Below are positions 8,026 through 16,366 of a stretch of 64,000 nucleotides of DNA, one piece after another. The notes beneath the pieces are model-generated. The model searched no databases, had not been told where the DNA came from, and worked only from the letters and a program-made list of their open reading frames with translations. The position numbers were made by a program, and so were the translations under genes. Positions within the stretch are counted from its first letter, which is position 1. Every line of letters begins with the position of its first letter. The stretch spans positions 283,616 to 347,615 of the forward strand of contig NZ_LT629939.1 in the NCBI RefSeq assembly GCF_900104615.1, read 5' to 3'. Origin of the DNA: Merdimmobilis hominis (lineage in GTDB: Bacteria > Bacillota > Clostridia > Oscillospirales > Ruminococcaceae).

Positions 8026-9219
8026 GTGAGTATGACCATTCAAAATGTCCGACATCCCGACTGCTCCTGTGCCGACCTCTTCTTAGAGGATGGACGGATC
8101 CAGCAGGTAGGCCCAGCGGGTTCCCTAGCTGCCGGCACCGAGTCCTCTATCGATGGGGACGGGTATCTTCTCCTTCCCCCCCTCTGTGACTGCCATGCCC
8201 ATCTGGACAAAACCACCCTGGGCCTTGACTGGATCAAAAACGAGGTTAAGCCCGGCCTTGTCAACCTCATCGCCAATGAGAGGGAACACCGGATCGCCTG
8301 GGGGCTGGACCCCTACCGCCAGGCAGTGCGCCACATCCGCAGCTCTCTCGGGTACGGGGTGCTGGCAATGCGCAGCCACATCGACGTGGATACCCAACAC
8401 GGCCTCTCCCTCCTAGAGGGGGCCCTAGCCGCCCGGGAAGAGTACAAGGATCTGTTCCACCTCCAGCTGGTGGCTTTTCCCCAGAGTGGGCTTGTGAGCC
8501 GCCCCGGCACCTATGAGCTGATGGACCAAGCTCTTGCGATGGGAGCCGACTTGGTGGGCGGCGTGGATCCCTCCGCCTTGGACCGGGACTCCAAAGGCTG
8601 CCTGGATGCCATCTTTGCACTGGCCCAGAAGCACGGCAAGCCAGTGGACATCCATCTTCACGAACCCGCAGAGCTAGGCGCCTATGATATGGAGGAAATC
8701 ATTCAGCGGACCGAGGCTTTGGGCATGCAGGGCAAGGTAGCTATCAGCCACGCCTTCTGTCTGGGCGCCCCCATCCCCGGCCTGGTTCCCCCTCTGCTGG
8801 AAAAGCTGGCCCGGGCAGATATCACCATCATCACCTGCGGCCAGCCTCAATTGGCCACCTTCCCCCACATCCAGGAATTGGCCGCCGCCGGGGTAAAAAC
8901 CGCCTGCGGAAACGACAATATCCAGGACCTGTGGAGCCACTTCGGCACCCCAGACATGCTCCAGAGGGCTTCCCTCATCGCCATGAAAAACCTCTGCCGC
9001 AACGACAGCGAGCTGGATTTGGTCCTGGACCTCTGCACCCGGTCTGGAGCCCAGCTTCTGGGACTGGAATCCTGGGAGCCCTTGCCAGGCGGCCCCGCGG
9101 ATTTCCTGCTGGTCAAGGGTTCTTGCCCCGCCCAGTGCGTAGCCCAACCCCCAGTGGAGCGGATGGTATTCCGACGCGGCTGCCTCATTGCCAAGGACTG
9201 CCGCCTGTTGGATTGTTAA
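8026..9219 (+). CDS. cytosine-deaminase-like amidohydrolase
   Basis: A 397-residue TIM-barrel metal-dependent hydrolase. It starts at GTG 8026 with AAAGGAGG seven bases upstream; the next ATG two codons on is poorly spaced. Metal ligands are seen in CDCHAHLDKT (HxH near residue 58), DIHLHE, ISHAF and CGNDNIQDLW, which align with the ligands of CodA-type cytosine deaminase and AtzC-like isopropylammelide hydrolase. The final loop reads NDN where CodA has HDD. It has its own promoter and terminator, so it is not strictly co-transcribed with the ABC operon upstream, though function in the same salvage route is possible. Substrate likely a cyclic or N-substituted amine, not assigned. Confidence 0.8.
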   Translation: MSMTIQNVRHPDCSCADLFLEDGRIQQVGPAGSLAAGTESSIDGDGYLLLPPLCDCHAHLDKTTLGLDWIKNEVKPGLVNLIANEREHRIAWGLDPYRQAVRHIRSSLGYGVLAMRSHIDVDTQHGLSLLEGALAAREEYKDLFHLQLVAFPQSGLVSRPGTYELMDQALAMGADLVGGVDPSALDRDSKGCLDAIFALAQKHGKPVDIHLHEPAELGAYDMEEIIQRTEALGMQGKVAISHAFCLGAPIPGLVPPLLEKLARADITIITCGQPQLATFPHIQELAAAGVKTACGNDNIQDLWSHFGTPDMLQRASLIAMKNLCRNDSELDLVLDLCTRSGAQLLGLESWEPLPGGPADFLLVKGSCPAQCVAQPPVERMVFRRGCLIAKDCRLLDC

Positions 9220-9250
9220 AATCCACTGCGGCGTCCTTCCCCTCGCAAAA

Positions 9251-9285
9251 ACAGGGAGGCCCCAAGTTTTTTGGGGCCTCCCTGT
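9251..9285. terminator. bidirectional terminator
   Basis: Perfect 15-bp arms (9251-9265 and 9271-9285) around a 5-base loop, between convergent genes, with T-rich sequence on the plus side and A-rich sequence (T on the other strand) on the minus side. Confidence 0.85.
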
Positions 9286-9302
9286 GGTATTTTACTTTAC
9301 GC

Positions 9303-10010
9303 TTATAACCGGACGCACTCCTCCTGGGCGGAGAGCTCCGCCTCCTCTTCCCCGATTAGCTGGGCGCAGTGGGAAAGCACTGTATCCGCCAGGGAATCCA
9401 CATCATTCAAGCGGGATACCGCCTGCTGGGTCAACTCCCCCAAGGCAGTGCGCAGCCCGCCCAGCTCCTTTTGGAACCGCAGGATCTCCTCTTCCATCCC
9501 CTTGGCGGATCTGGCGGTTTCTTCCCGCAGGGCATCCGCTTCGGCTTTTGCCTCCGCGATGATGGATTGGGCTGTACTGCGGGCATCCACCAGCACGGCG
9601 CCGACTTGGGCGGCGGCTTCGTCAAACTTTTTGCTCTTCCGGTCCAAGGTCTCCACCTGGAACTGAAGCTGGCGGCATTTTTCCGCCTGGGCGCGGATCT
9701 CTTGGTCCTTTTCTTTGACCACTGTCTTTTGGATGTTGGTCTCCCTTTCCTGGTTGGCCAGCTTTTGCTCCAGTTCCTCCAGCTTCTTCTGCGCCTCCTG
9801 AAGCTGCCCAGTCAGGGAATTGACCAGTGACTGGGATTCCGATGCCCGGTGGGACGCCTCCTGCTTTTCGGCGAATAAGCTGTTGATTCTCTCTTCCTTC
9901 TGTGCAAGTTCAGCGTGGTGTTTGGCGGTCAGCTCGTCAATGTAGGCGAGAACTGCCTTCTTTTCAAAGCCGCCCAAGGCGGTTGTTTTAAACAAAATTT
10001 GTTCTTCCAT
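9303..10010 (-). CDS. DivIVA-like coiled-coil protein
   Basis: A 235-residue soluble protein. The first 35 residues (FKTTALGGFEKKAVLAYIDEL) resemble the N-terminal DivIVA/GpsB membrane-curvature domain, in which a GGF or RGY turn is followed by a helix. Residues about 35-140 form a continuous coiled coil rich in Gln, Glu and Lys, followed by a shorter helical region (VLVDARSTAQSIIAEAKAEA) like that of many clostridial DivIVA homologues. AGGGAG lies nine bases upstream of the ATG. It is monocistronic. A role in polar or septal protein recruitment is inferred from the family, not shown. Confidence 0.7.
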   Translation of the reverse strand: MEEQILFKTTALGGFEKKAVLAYIDELTAKHHAELAQKEERINSLFAEKQEASHRASESQSLVNSLTGQLQEAQKKLEELEQKLANQERETNIQKTVVKEKDQEIRAQAEKCRQLQFQVETLDRKSKKFDEAAAQVGAVLVDARSTAQSIIAEAKAEADALREETARSAKGMEEEILRFQKELGGLRTALGELTQQAVSRLNDVDSLADTVLSHCAQLIGEEEAELSAQEECVRL

Positions 10011-10035
10011 GCGTTTTTACTCCCTATTGGTCGCA

Positions 10036-10060
10036 GGCTGGATGATTCCAGCCCGGTTTT
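10036..10060 (+). other. hairpin with T tract in the leader of the DivIVA-like gene
   Basis: GGCTGGA (10036-10042) and TCCAGCC (10047-10053) around TGAT, followed on the plus strand by CGG and seven T. On the minus strand it would be a leader hairpin just upstream of the ribosome site. On the plus strand it would block antisense transcription entering the promoter area. Confidence 0.4.
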
Positions 10061-10160
10061 TTTCCTCATTGTCCCATTATAACAAGGAATTCGCCAAAAT
10101 ACAAATGCTGTTTTTTTGCATATATTTCCAGGACTTTTCCCCAAATTTACCCGATCTCCA

Positions 10161-10188
10161 TTGATTTTCCCACCCTGCTTGGTATAAT
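10161..10188 (+). promoter_or_regulatory. promoter of the HAD/GNAT pair
   Basis: TTGATT (10161-10166), 16 bases, TATAAT (10183-10188), 36 bases before the HAD start, which has AGGAGG upstream. Confidence 0.65.
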
Positions 10189-10224
10189 AAAGAAGATTTC
10201 ATCGGCAGCATAGGAGGATTTTTT

Positions 10225-10884
10225 ATGAGCCGCGACAAACTGGTCATCTTTGATTTGGATGGGACTCTCAACCGCACTGACCTCTATTCGGTGGCGGCCC
10301 AACAGAAGGCCCTAGAGGAATTCGGGGTCACCGGCATCCCGGAGGCGGATCTTAAGGGATGCCTCGGCGGGCGGCCCATCGACTACGCCAAACGCTTCCT
10401 GCCCCATCTTACCCATGAGGATCATCTGCGCTACCTGGAGCGGGAGCTGTATTGGGAAAAGGTGATTATGGAAAAAAGCTGCGGCAGCTTTGAGGGCATC
10501 CCGGAATTACTGGACCGGCTGCACCAAGCTGGGTACCGCACTGCTGTCTGCTCCAACTCCGCCCGGGACTACATTGTGCCGGTGCTGACCGCCCTGCATC
10601 TGCTGGACAAAATCGACGCCATCCAGCCCCTTCTCCCCGGCCTGACCAAGGTGGACACCCTGGGCCTTTTGCTCCAGCGGGAGGAGCCGGAGGCGGCGGT
10701 GATGGTGGGCGACCGGATCTTCGACATGGAGGCGGCCCGGGGCAATTCCATCCCCTTCATCGGCTGCCTGTATGGCTACTGCCCGGCGGAGATGGCCGGT
10801 TCCGACCGGACTGTGGACTGTGCCGCCGCCATCTTTGACGCAGTCCAGGATTTGATTGGAGAGCCGGTGAAAGCGGCATGGTAA
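10225..10884 (+). CDS. HAD family phosphatase (phosphoglycolate phosphatase-like)
   Basis: A 219-residue haloacid dehalogenase-fold hydrolase. Motif I is FDLDGTLNRT, with Asp nucleophile and acid at residues 9 and 11. A helical cap follows (EFGVTGIPEADLKGCLGG). Motif II is CSNSARD and motif IV is MVGDRIFDMEAA, with a motif III Lys in PGLTKVDT. Length and cap type fit subfamily IA (Gph, PgmB, PpaX). The gene overlaps the acetyltransferase gene by seven bases. Exact substrate unknown. Confidence 0.85.
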   Translation: MSRDKLVIFDLDGTLNRTDLYSVAAQQKALEEFGVTGIPEADLKGCLGGRPIDYAKRFLPHLTHEDHLRYLERELYWEKVIMEKSCGSFEGIPELLDRLHQAGYRTAVCSNSARDYIVPVLTALHLLDKIDAIQPLLPGLTKVDTLGLLLQREEPEAAVMVGDRIFDMEAARGNSIPFIGCLYGYCPAEMAGSDRTVDCAAAIFDAVQDLIGEPVKAAW

Positions 10885-11375
10885 ACATCCGAATTATTCC
10901 CGCCACTATGCGCTACGCCAAGGCCTACTGCGCCGCTGTGGACATTGTCGCCCGGGAACGGCGGTATCTTTCCCGCACCACCGGCTTCTCCCTGGCCTCC
11001 ACCAAGGCGTTTTTCCGCTCCGCTTTTGACGACAACTGCCCTATTCTAGTGGCAGTAGACGACCAGGATCGGCTGGTGGGCTGGTGTGACATCATCGCCC
11101 TGCCAGGGGACTGCTGTTGCCACGTGGGACGGCTGGGGATCGGCCTGCTGCCCGCCTACCGGAATCACGGACTCGGGGGCCGCCTTCTAAAGGCTGCCCT
11201 CAACCAGGCCCAGGGCCGGTTTGAACAGGTGGAGCTGGAAGTGCTGTCTGGCAACGGCCGGGCGATTCGGCTGTATGAACGTTTCGGCTTTGAGCAGGAA
11301 GGGGTCCGCCGCCGGGCCTTTTTTGTAGATGGCCAGTACCAGGACATCCTCCTGATGAACAAATTTCTCCAATAG
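10878..11375 (+). CDS. GNAT family N-acetyltransferase
   Basis: A 165-residue acetyl-CoA-dependent N-acetyltransferase. The acetyl-CoA-binding motif A is GIGLLPAYRNHGLGGRLL, and the C-terminal part LEVLSGNGRAIRLYERFGF is typical of the family. It begins inside the end of the HAD gene, so the two are translationally coupled. The pairing of HAD and GNAT genes does not fix a substrate; RimI-like or small-molecule acetylation are both possible. Confidence 0.85.
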   Translation: MVNIRIIPATMRYAKAYCAAVDIVARERRYLSRTTGFSLASTKAFFRSAFDDNCPILVAVDDQDRLVGWCDIIALPGDCCCHVGRLGIGLLPAYRNHGLGGRLLKAALNQAQGRFEQVELEVLSGNGRAIRLYERFGFEQEGVRRRAFFVDGQYQDILLMNKFLQ

Positions 11376-11379
11376 CAAA

Positions 11380-11415
11380 CCCCTTCCACCTAGGTTTTGG
11401 TGGAAGGGGTCTTTC
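11380..11415 (+). terminator. terminator after the GNAT gene
   Basis: CCCCTTCCACC (11380-11390) and its exact complement (11399-11409) around an 8-base loop, followed by TCTTTCT. It also lies downstream of the minus-strand phosphatase pseudogene and may serve both. Confidence 0.85.
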
Positions 11416-11470
11416 TCTGTTCTTTCTTATGGTATCCTCCTGCGGCGGGGGTACGGCCGCCTGTTTGGAT

Positions 11471-12195
11471 TCATGGGCGAAGGAGCTTTGCCCGCAGGGC
11501 TTCGATCTCCTCCCCGGTGAGGCCGATACCCCGCAGGTACTCCTCCACCGTGCCGAAGGTCTTCTGGAAGCGGTCCAAGAAAGCCTCCATGTATTCCAGG
11601 TTGGAACGGCCGATGAAGGCGGGGAGATCGGGGTGATCCCCCCGCATGGCTTCTATCAGCGGCTGGATATAGGTGTAGGATACCTGATAATCCGCCACAA
11701 TATCCGCCTTCGCCACTCCCGCCAAGGAGAGGAGCAGAGCCGCGGTGACGCCGGTGCGGTCCTTTCCCGCCGTGCAGTGGAAGAGGCCCCCCCAGGGGCG
11801 GCGGCAATGGTTTTCATCACCTGTTTCATCCGTTCCCCCGGCTCCACCATGTCAAAGTAGAATACTGCCACATCGTCCTCCGTATCCGGCAGGCCGCCTC
11901 CTGCCAGTGGGAGGGAATGGTAGTAAAACCCTTCTCTCCCCGCAAAAGCGCAGGGTTTGCGGGCAATCTCCTCTGCGCTGCGCAGGTCGATGACGGTGGT
12001 AACCCGCCACTGCCGGAACTGTTCCAACTCCCCTTCCTTTAAATCCACAGGGCAGTCACTGCGCAGGTAGCGCAAGGAATCTGTCGCTTCGCGCCGGCAC
12101 AAATTTGGAAGGAAAGCGCAGGCTTTATCACGCGAAGCCAACCCCTGATAAGAAATTCCCAGCTCTCCTGGACAGCAGCCCAATGGGAGCGCCAC
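11471..12195 (-). pseudogene. protein tyrosine/serine phosphatase gene with a poly-G frameshift
   Basis: The 5' part encodes RYLRSD, VIDLRSAEEI and YHSLPL, typical of the Y_phosphatase3 (tyrosine-serine phosphatase) family, and stays in frame to AAAPGG. At 11787-11793 there is a run of seven C (seven G on the coding strand). Past it the family sequence continues in another frame: LFHCTAGKDRTGVTAALLL, with the catalytic CX5R signature, then a normal helical C terminus ending at 11471. Adding one G to the run restores an intact protein reading PGGGLFHC. The N terminus also lacks the usual NxRDLGG motif, and the first plausible start is GTG 12195, without a close ribosome site. Either a real loss of function, a phase-variable tract, or a sequence error. 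Confidence 0.75.
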
Positions 12196-12242
12196 TGCCC
12201 TAAGAAGAGGATCAGACGGGCGCTCCTCCCCATCCCCATTTG

Positions 12243-12280
12243 AAAAAACAGCACAGCCCAAGTTGGCTGTGCTGTTTTTG
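12243..12280 (-). terminator. terminator of the rnf operon
   Basis: AACAGCACAGCC (12247-12258) and GGCTGTGCTGTT (12265-12276), with six T following on the minus strand, 24 bases past the rnfB stop. Confidence 0.88.
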
Positions 12281-12299
12281 ATTGGTTATATCCGCGGGG

Positions 12300-13157
12300 T
12301 TATTCCGCCGCTTTCTCTTCTCCAGCGGCTTCCGCTTTCGCCTGGGCGGCCAACTCTACTGGGCATTTGTACTCGTGGATGGCCCCGGTGGGGCACTGAG
12401 CTACACAAGTGCCACAGTTTGTGCATTTGGCTGGGTCAATCACCGCGTGGTTGTTCACAATGGTGATCGCCTGGGAGGGGCAAGCTTTCTCGCATTTACG
12501 GCAGGCGATGCAGCCGGTTTTGCAGGCTTTGCGGGTGGCGGCGCCCTTCTCCTGGCTGGAGCAGCGCACATAGACGTTGCTTGTCACCGGGATCAGGCTG
12601 ATCAGCGCTTTGGGGCAGGTCTTGGCGCAGAGGCCGCAGCCTACGCAGAGGTTTTTATCCACTACAGCCACCCCGTCCACCAGGTCGATGGCCCCATAAG
12701 GGCAGACCTTGACGCAGTCGCCAAAACCGAGGCAGGCATTGGGGCAGGTGCCGCGGCCGCCGAACAAGGTGCTGCAGGCAGCGCAGGTGGCAGGGCCTTC
12801 ATAATCCACCGCATACTGGGTATTGTTGCAGGTGCCGTTGCAGTGGACCACCGCATAATTGGGCACAGTCGCCTCAAAAGAGACGCCCATGATCTCGCTC
12901 AAAGCCTTGGCTGCACCAGCGCCGCCAGGCACACAAAGATTGGTAGCCAGATCTGGATTCTCCACCAGAGCCTGGGCATATTGGTCACAACCGGCATAGC
13001 CGCAAGCGCCGCAGTTGGCGCCTGGAAGCTCAGCGCGGATCTTTTCAAACCGCTCATCCACCTTGACTGCCATAAATTTAGCGGCGGCGGACAGGATGAC
13101 GCCGGCCAAAATACCGATGCCTGTCACAATCAAAACAGGAACCATAAAATCATTCAT
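12300..13157 (-). CDS. rnfB: Rnf complex iron-sulfur subunit RnfB
   Basis: A 285-residue subunit of the membrane-bound ferredoxin:NAD+ oxidoreductase, thought to receive electrons from ferredoxin. One N-terminal transmembrane helix is followed by the Fe-S domain motif [12 protein letters not shown] (near residues 46-57). Several [4Fe-4S] motifs follow: the [17 protein letters not shown] region, [24 protein letters not shown] and [12 protein letters not shown]. An Ala/Glu-rich tail closes it. Last gene of the operon, 28 bases after rnfA, with AGGAG before the ATG. Confidence 0.95.
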   Translation of the reverse strand: MNDFMVPVLIVTGIGILAGVILSAAAKFMAVKVDERFEKIRAELPGANCGACGYAGCDQYAQALVENPDLATNLCVPGGAGAAKALSEIMGVSFEATVPNYAVVHCNGTCNNTQYAVDYEGPATCAACSTLFGGRGTCPNACLGFGDCVKVCPYGAIDLVDGVAVVDKNLCVGCGLCAKTCPKALISLIPVTSNVYVRCSSQEKGAATRKACKTGCIACRKCEKACPSQAITIVNNHAVIDPAKCTNCGTCVAQCPTGAIHEYKCPVELAAQAKAEAAGEEKAAE

Positions 13158-13185
13158 AGTATCAGACTCCTATCTTCTAGTTTTG

Positions 13186-13776
13186 TTATTTAAACAGGCC
13201 TTCGACCAGGCCGCCGAATCCCATAAAGGATACCGATACGATAGAAGCCGCGATCAATGTGATGGGGATTCCTTTGAAGCACTCGGGGGTGTCGATGTCC
13301 TCCAGCCGCTGCCGCACGCCGCAGAACAGCACCATGGCCAGCAGGAAGCCCAGGCCAGCGCCCACCGCGTTCACCATCGACTCAGCAAAGTTCAACTCCT
13401 TGCTGATGTTGAGCATGGTGACGCCCAGCACGGCGCAGTTGGTGGTGATCAAAGGCAAATAGATACCCAGGGATTTATGCAGGGCGGGGACATACTTTTT
13501 CAGGATGATCTCCACCAGCTGTACCAGGGCCGCAATGACCAGGATGAACACCACCGTCTGGAGGTAATCCAGCCCATTGGGAACCAGCAGGTAAGTGTAG
13601 ATGGGCCAGGTAACTGCAGTGGCCATGGCCATAACAAAGGTTACGGCCACGCTCATTCCCACGGCAGAATCCAGCTTTTTGGAAACGCCCAAGAAGGGGC
13701 AGATGCCCATAAACTTGGCCAGGATAAAGTTTTCGGTGAGGATGGCGCTAAACAGGATGATCATCATTTCTTTCAT
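13186..13776 (-). CDS. rnfA: Rnf complex membrane subunit RnfA
   Basis: A 196-residue integral membrane protein with six predicted transmembrane segments, homologous to NqrE and RnfE. Near the start it has NFILAKFMGICPFLGVSKK and later LITTNCAVLGVTML; the cysteines in these paired half-channel motifs are the ones that hold the intramembrane [2Fe-2S] cluster between RnfA and RnfE. GGAGG precedes the ATG, three bases after the rnfE stop. Confidence 0.95.
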   Translation of the reverse strand: MKEMMIILFSAILTENFILAKFMGICPFLGVSKKLDSAVGMSVAVTFVMAMATAVTWPIYTYLLVPNGLDYLQTVVFILVIAALVQLVEIILKKYVPALHKSLGIYLPLITTNCAVLGVTMLNISKELNFAESMVNAVGAGLGFLLAMVLFCGVRQRLEDIDTPECFKGIPITLIAASIVSVSFMGFGGLVEGLFK

Positions 13777-13779
13777 GGG

Positions 13780-14463
13780 TTAGCAGCCTCCTTTCGCAGC
13801 GCCGCAACTGGAAGCGTTGGGGCAATTGGCGCAGCCGAATTCCTTCTTCTTAATGGCTTTGCCCTTGGTCAGCTTGTTGATCAAAGCGATCATACAACCG
13901 AATACGAAGAAGCCACCGGGCGCCAGGGTGAAGATGCTCATGGGGGTGGAGAGAATGCCGGTCAGGTCCACCATAAAAGGGGTGCCGCTCATCCAGGTGC
14001 CGGCGCCGAGGATCTCACGCACCGAGCCGATCAAGGTCAGCGCCAAGGTGAAGCCAAGGCCCATGCCCAGGCCATCCAAGACCGAATCCACCGGGCCGTT
14101 TTTGCTGGCGAACATTTCCGCCCGGCCCAGAATGATGCAGTTGACGACGATCAGCGGCAGGAAGATACCAAGGGCTTTGTCCAGATCCTGGGCAAAGGCT
14201 TTTACCAGGAACTGAACCACGGTGACAAAGCCGGCGATTACTACAATGTAGCAAGGGATGCGGACCTTATCCGGGATAATCTTCTTCAAAAGGGAAATGG
14301 CCAGGTTGGAGCACATGAGCACCACAGTGGCAGCTACACCCATGCCCAGGCCGTTGATGGCCATGGAGGTGGTCGCCAGGGTGGGACAGGTGCCCAAAAG
14401 CAGCACCAATACTGGGTTCTCCTTAATGATGCCGTTGGTTAAAATCTTCAATCTCTTTCCCAT
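13780..14463 (-). CDS. rnfE: Rnf complex membrane subunit RnfE
   Basis: A 227-residue multi-span membrane protein, homologous to NqrD and paralogous to RnfA: NPVLVLLLGTCPTLATT at the N terminus and LPLIVVNCIILGRAE in the middle carry the cluster cysteines. The start is ATG 14463, one base after the rnfG stop, with AAAGGAG inside the end of rnfG. The C-terminal tail CANCPNASSCGAAKGGC has four extra cysteines, more than I expect in RnfE, which could bind a metal or be redox active. Confidence 0.94.
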   Translation of the reverse strand: MGKRLKILTNGIIKENPVLVLLLGTCPTLATTSMAINGLGMGVAATVVLMCSNLAISLLKKIIPDKVRIPCYIVVIAGFVTVVQFLVKAFAQDLDKALGIFLPLIVVNCIILGRAEMFASKNGPVDSVLDGLGMGLGFTLALTLIGSVREILGAGTWMSGTPFMVDLTGILSTPMSIFTLAPGGFFVFGCMIALINKLTKGKAIKKKEFGCANCPNASSCGAAKGGC

Positions 14464-14464
14464 G

Positions 14465-15415
14465 TTACTCTGCTCCTTTCTGCAGCTCGGGGGCCTGCTG
14501 CGCAGCAGGATGGGCGGCAACGGCTTTGTTGATCGCCTTTTTCAGCACGTCGCTGGAAGAAGTGGCACCGGAAATGCTGGCGACCTCGTCCGCGCTGGTC
14601 TTGCCGATGAATTGTTCCAGGTACTCCGGGCGGGCAACCTTCATGCCATAATCCGGGTTTTCATTGATATAGTCCAGGGCCACGCCGGTGATGGTGCCAT
14701 CCTCCGCGAAACCGACTGCCGCCACGATATCATCGTGGAAACTGGGCTCACTGATGACAACGATGTGCTCTTTGCCATCCACGCGGTAAGCCTCTACCTC
14801 CATATCCAAAGGGATAAACTCCTGGGCGTCAGGGTAAATGGCCCGCAGAGTTTCTTCCTTGGCCGGTGCGCGCTGGGGAGCTGCTGCCCCCTCTCCGCCC
14901 ACTTCGTTGTAGACGCGGTAAGCAGCTTTGGCCGCGTTCATAATGGCTGTGGAGGAGACGGTGGCACCGCCAACAGCATTGACCTCGCCCAGGGTATCCA
15001 CCGTTTTGCCGGTGTACTGAACCATGTGTTTGGGGTCGCAAGCTTTGGTACCAAGGCCCGCAGTCTCGGAGTTTTCCAGCACTTTGGCCCCTGTGATGAC
15101 ACCGTTTGCATCCATGCCGAACATCACCTTGATGGTGCCGCCGTAACCTTTCCAGGCCGTGGTGATCACATAGCCCGAACCGTCGGTGGCGCGGTAGGCA
15201 TCCAAGCCTCCTTCCGGCATATTGGCAACGGTGAGCTGTTCAAAGTCAGACGCGCCGGGCAGAACCTCCGCACGGGCTGCGTTGGCAGTCTCAATGGCCA
15301 GCCGGTCAATAATGGGCTGGGTGATGCTGTAGGTCTTGGCCAAGGCGAAGGAGATCACCAGGCAGATTACCGCCAGCACCAGGGTGGGCTTGATAAAATC
15401 TTGGAAGACGCTCAT
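14465..15415 (-). CDS. rnfG: Rnf complex subunit RnfG with two FMN-binding domains
   Basis: A 316-residue, periplasm-facing flavoprotein subunit anchored by one N-terminal helix (LVLAVICLVISFALA). Usual RnfG proteins are near 200 residues with one FMN_bind domain. Here two repeats are seen: about 49-165 and 191-300. Paired segments are RAEVLPGASDFEQL against RAIYPDAQEFIPL, GVITGAKV against GTITGVAL, and QYTGK against QFIGK. Each repeat ends in a flavinylation-like motif, VGGATVSS (Thr152) and ISGATSSS (Thr285). ApbE, encoded at the head of the operon, attaches FMN to such threonines. A Pro/Ala linker (residues about 174-188) joins the halves. It starts directly at the rnfD stop (TAGATG). Confidence 0.92.
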   Translation of the reverse strand: MSVFQDFIKPTLVLAVICLVISFALAKTYSITQPIIDRLAIETANAARAEVLPGASDFEQLTVANMPEGGLDAYRATDGSGYVITTAWKGYGGTIKVMFGMDANGVITGAKVLENSETAGLGTKACDPKHMVQYTGKTVDTLGEVNAVGGATVSSTAIMNAAKAAYRVYNEVGGEGAAAPQRAPAKEETLRAIYPDAQEFIPLDMEVEAYRVDGKEHIVVISEPSFHDDIVAAVGFAEDGTITGVALDYINENPDYGMKVARPEYLEQFIGKTSADEVASISGATSSSDVLKKAINKAVAAHPAAQQAPELQKGAE

Positions 15416-16360
15416 CTAGTACGCACCTCCAAACGCTTTGTTCCGGGTCAGGTTGTCAATGTGAGGGGTGATGATATTCATCAGCAAAATGGCGAAGGAG
15501 ACGCCCTCCGGGTAGTTGGCAAAGAGGCGGATCAGAACGGTGATCACACCGCAGCCGATGCCGAAGATCAACTTGCCTTTATCGGTCACCGGGGAGGTGA
15601 CATAGTCGGTAGCCATAAAGAAGGCGCCCAGGAACAGGCCGCCGCCCAGGATGTGGTAGATGGGGTTCTGTCCCAGCACCGCAGTCAGCACAAACACGGT
15701 GGCGATGAAGCTGGCCGGGATGATGGGGCTGATGATCTTTTTGGCGATGAGGTACAGGCCGCCGATCAACAGGGCGATGGAACAGGTCTCACCCAGGGAA
15801 CCGCCGTGGAAGCCCAGCAGCATCTCGGTGAGGGAGGGCAGGGTCTCCCCTGCGTTTTTCATCACCGCCAAAGGGGTTGCGCCGCCCATGGCATCAAAAG
15901 CCGCTGTGCCAAAATTGGGGGAAACCCATTTGGTCATGGGCTGGGTAAAGGAGATCAGCAGCACCACACGGGCGGTGATGGCGGGGTTGGCAAAGTTCTG
16001 GCCGATGCCGCCAAACAGCTGCTTGACCACCACAATGGCCACAATGGAACCCACCGCAGCCATCCACAGGGGGAGGGAGGAAGGCAGGTTCATGGCCAGG
16101 ATGACACCGGTGACCACCGCACTCAAATCTTTGGTGGTATTGGGTTTTTTGCAGACCATCTCAAACAGGTACTCCGCCGCGACGCAGGAGACCACGCAGG
16201 TAATTAAAATTAGAAGAGCCCGGACGCCGAAGATCAGGACTGAAGCCACCATGGCCGGGGCGAGGGCCAACACAACGTTGCCCATAATCGACTGGGTGGT
16301 GACCGAATCCTTTACATGCGGCGAGGGAGTTACAATCAGTTTATTGCTCAAAGTGTTCAC
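15416..16360 (-). CDS. rnfD: Rnf complex membrane flavoprotein RnfD
   Basis: A 314-residue membrane subunit homologous to NqrB, with about ten transmembrane segments. The covalent FMN site reads DAMGGATPL, in which the Thr is expected to carry FMN through a phosphoester made by ApbE. The best start is GTG 16360, seven bases after the rnfC stop; no ATG is available nearby and the ribosome site is weak, so translation is probably coupled to rnfC. Confidence 0.94.
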   Translation of the reverse strand: MNTLSNKLIVTPSPHVKDSVTTQSIMGNVVLALAPAMVASVLIFGVRALLILITCVVSCVAAEYLFEMVCKKPNTTKDLSAVVTGVILAMNLPSSLPLWMAAVGSIVAIVVVKQLFGGIGQNFANPAITARVVLLISFTQPMTKWVSPNFGTAAFDAMGGATPLAVMKNAGETLPSLTEMLLGFHGGSLGETCSIALLIGGLYLIAKKIISPIIPASFIATVFVLTAVLGQNPIYHILGGGLFLGAFFMATDYVTSPVTDKGKLIFGIGCGVITVLIRLFANYPEGVSFAILLMNIITPHIDNLTRNKAFGGAY

Positions 16361-16366
16361 CCCATA

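Noticed and set aside
12196-12261. An upstream start (TTG 12261) for the phosphatase gene
   Set aside because: It lies inside the rnf terminator hairpin and encodes sequence unlike the family.
14258-16207. A 649-codon open frame antisense to rnfD and rnfG
   Set aside because: It mirrors GC-rich codon usage of the real genes on the other strand, has His/Gly-rich low-complexity translation and no start signal. The same applies to the long antisense frames over rnfE/rnfA (13015-14442), smc (38971-40614) and the first S9 peptidase (23239-24486).
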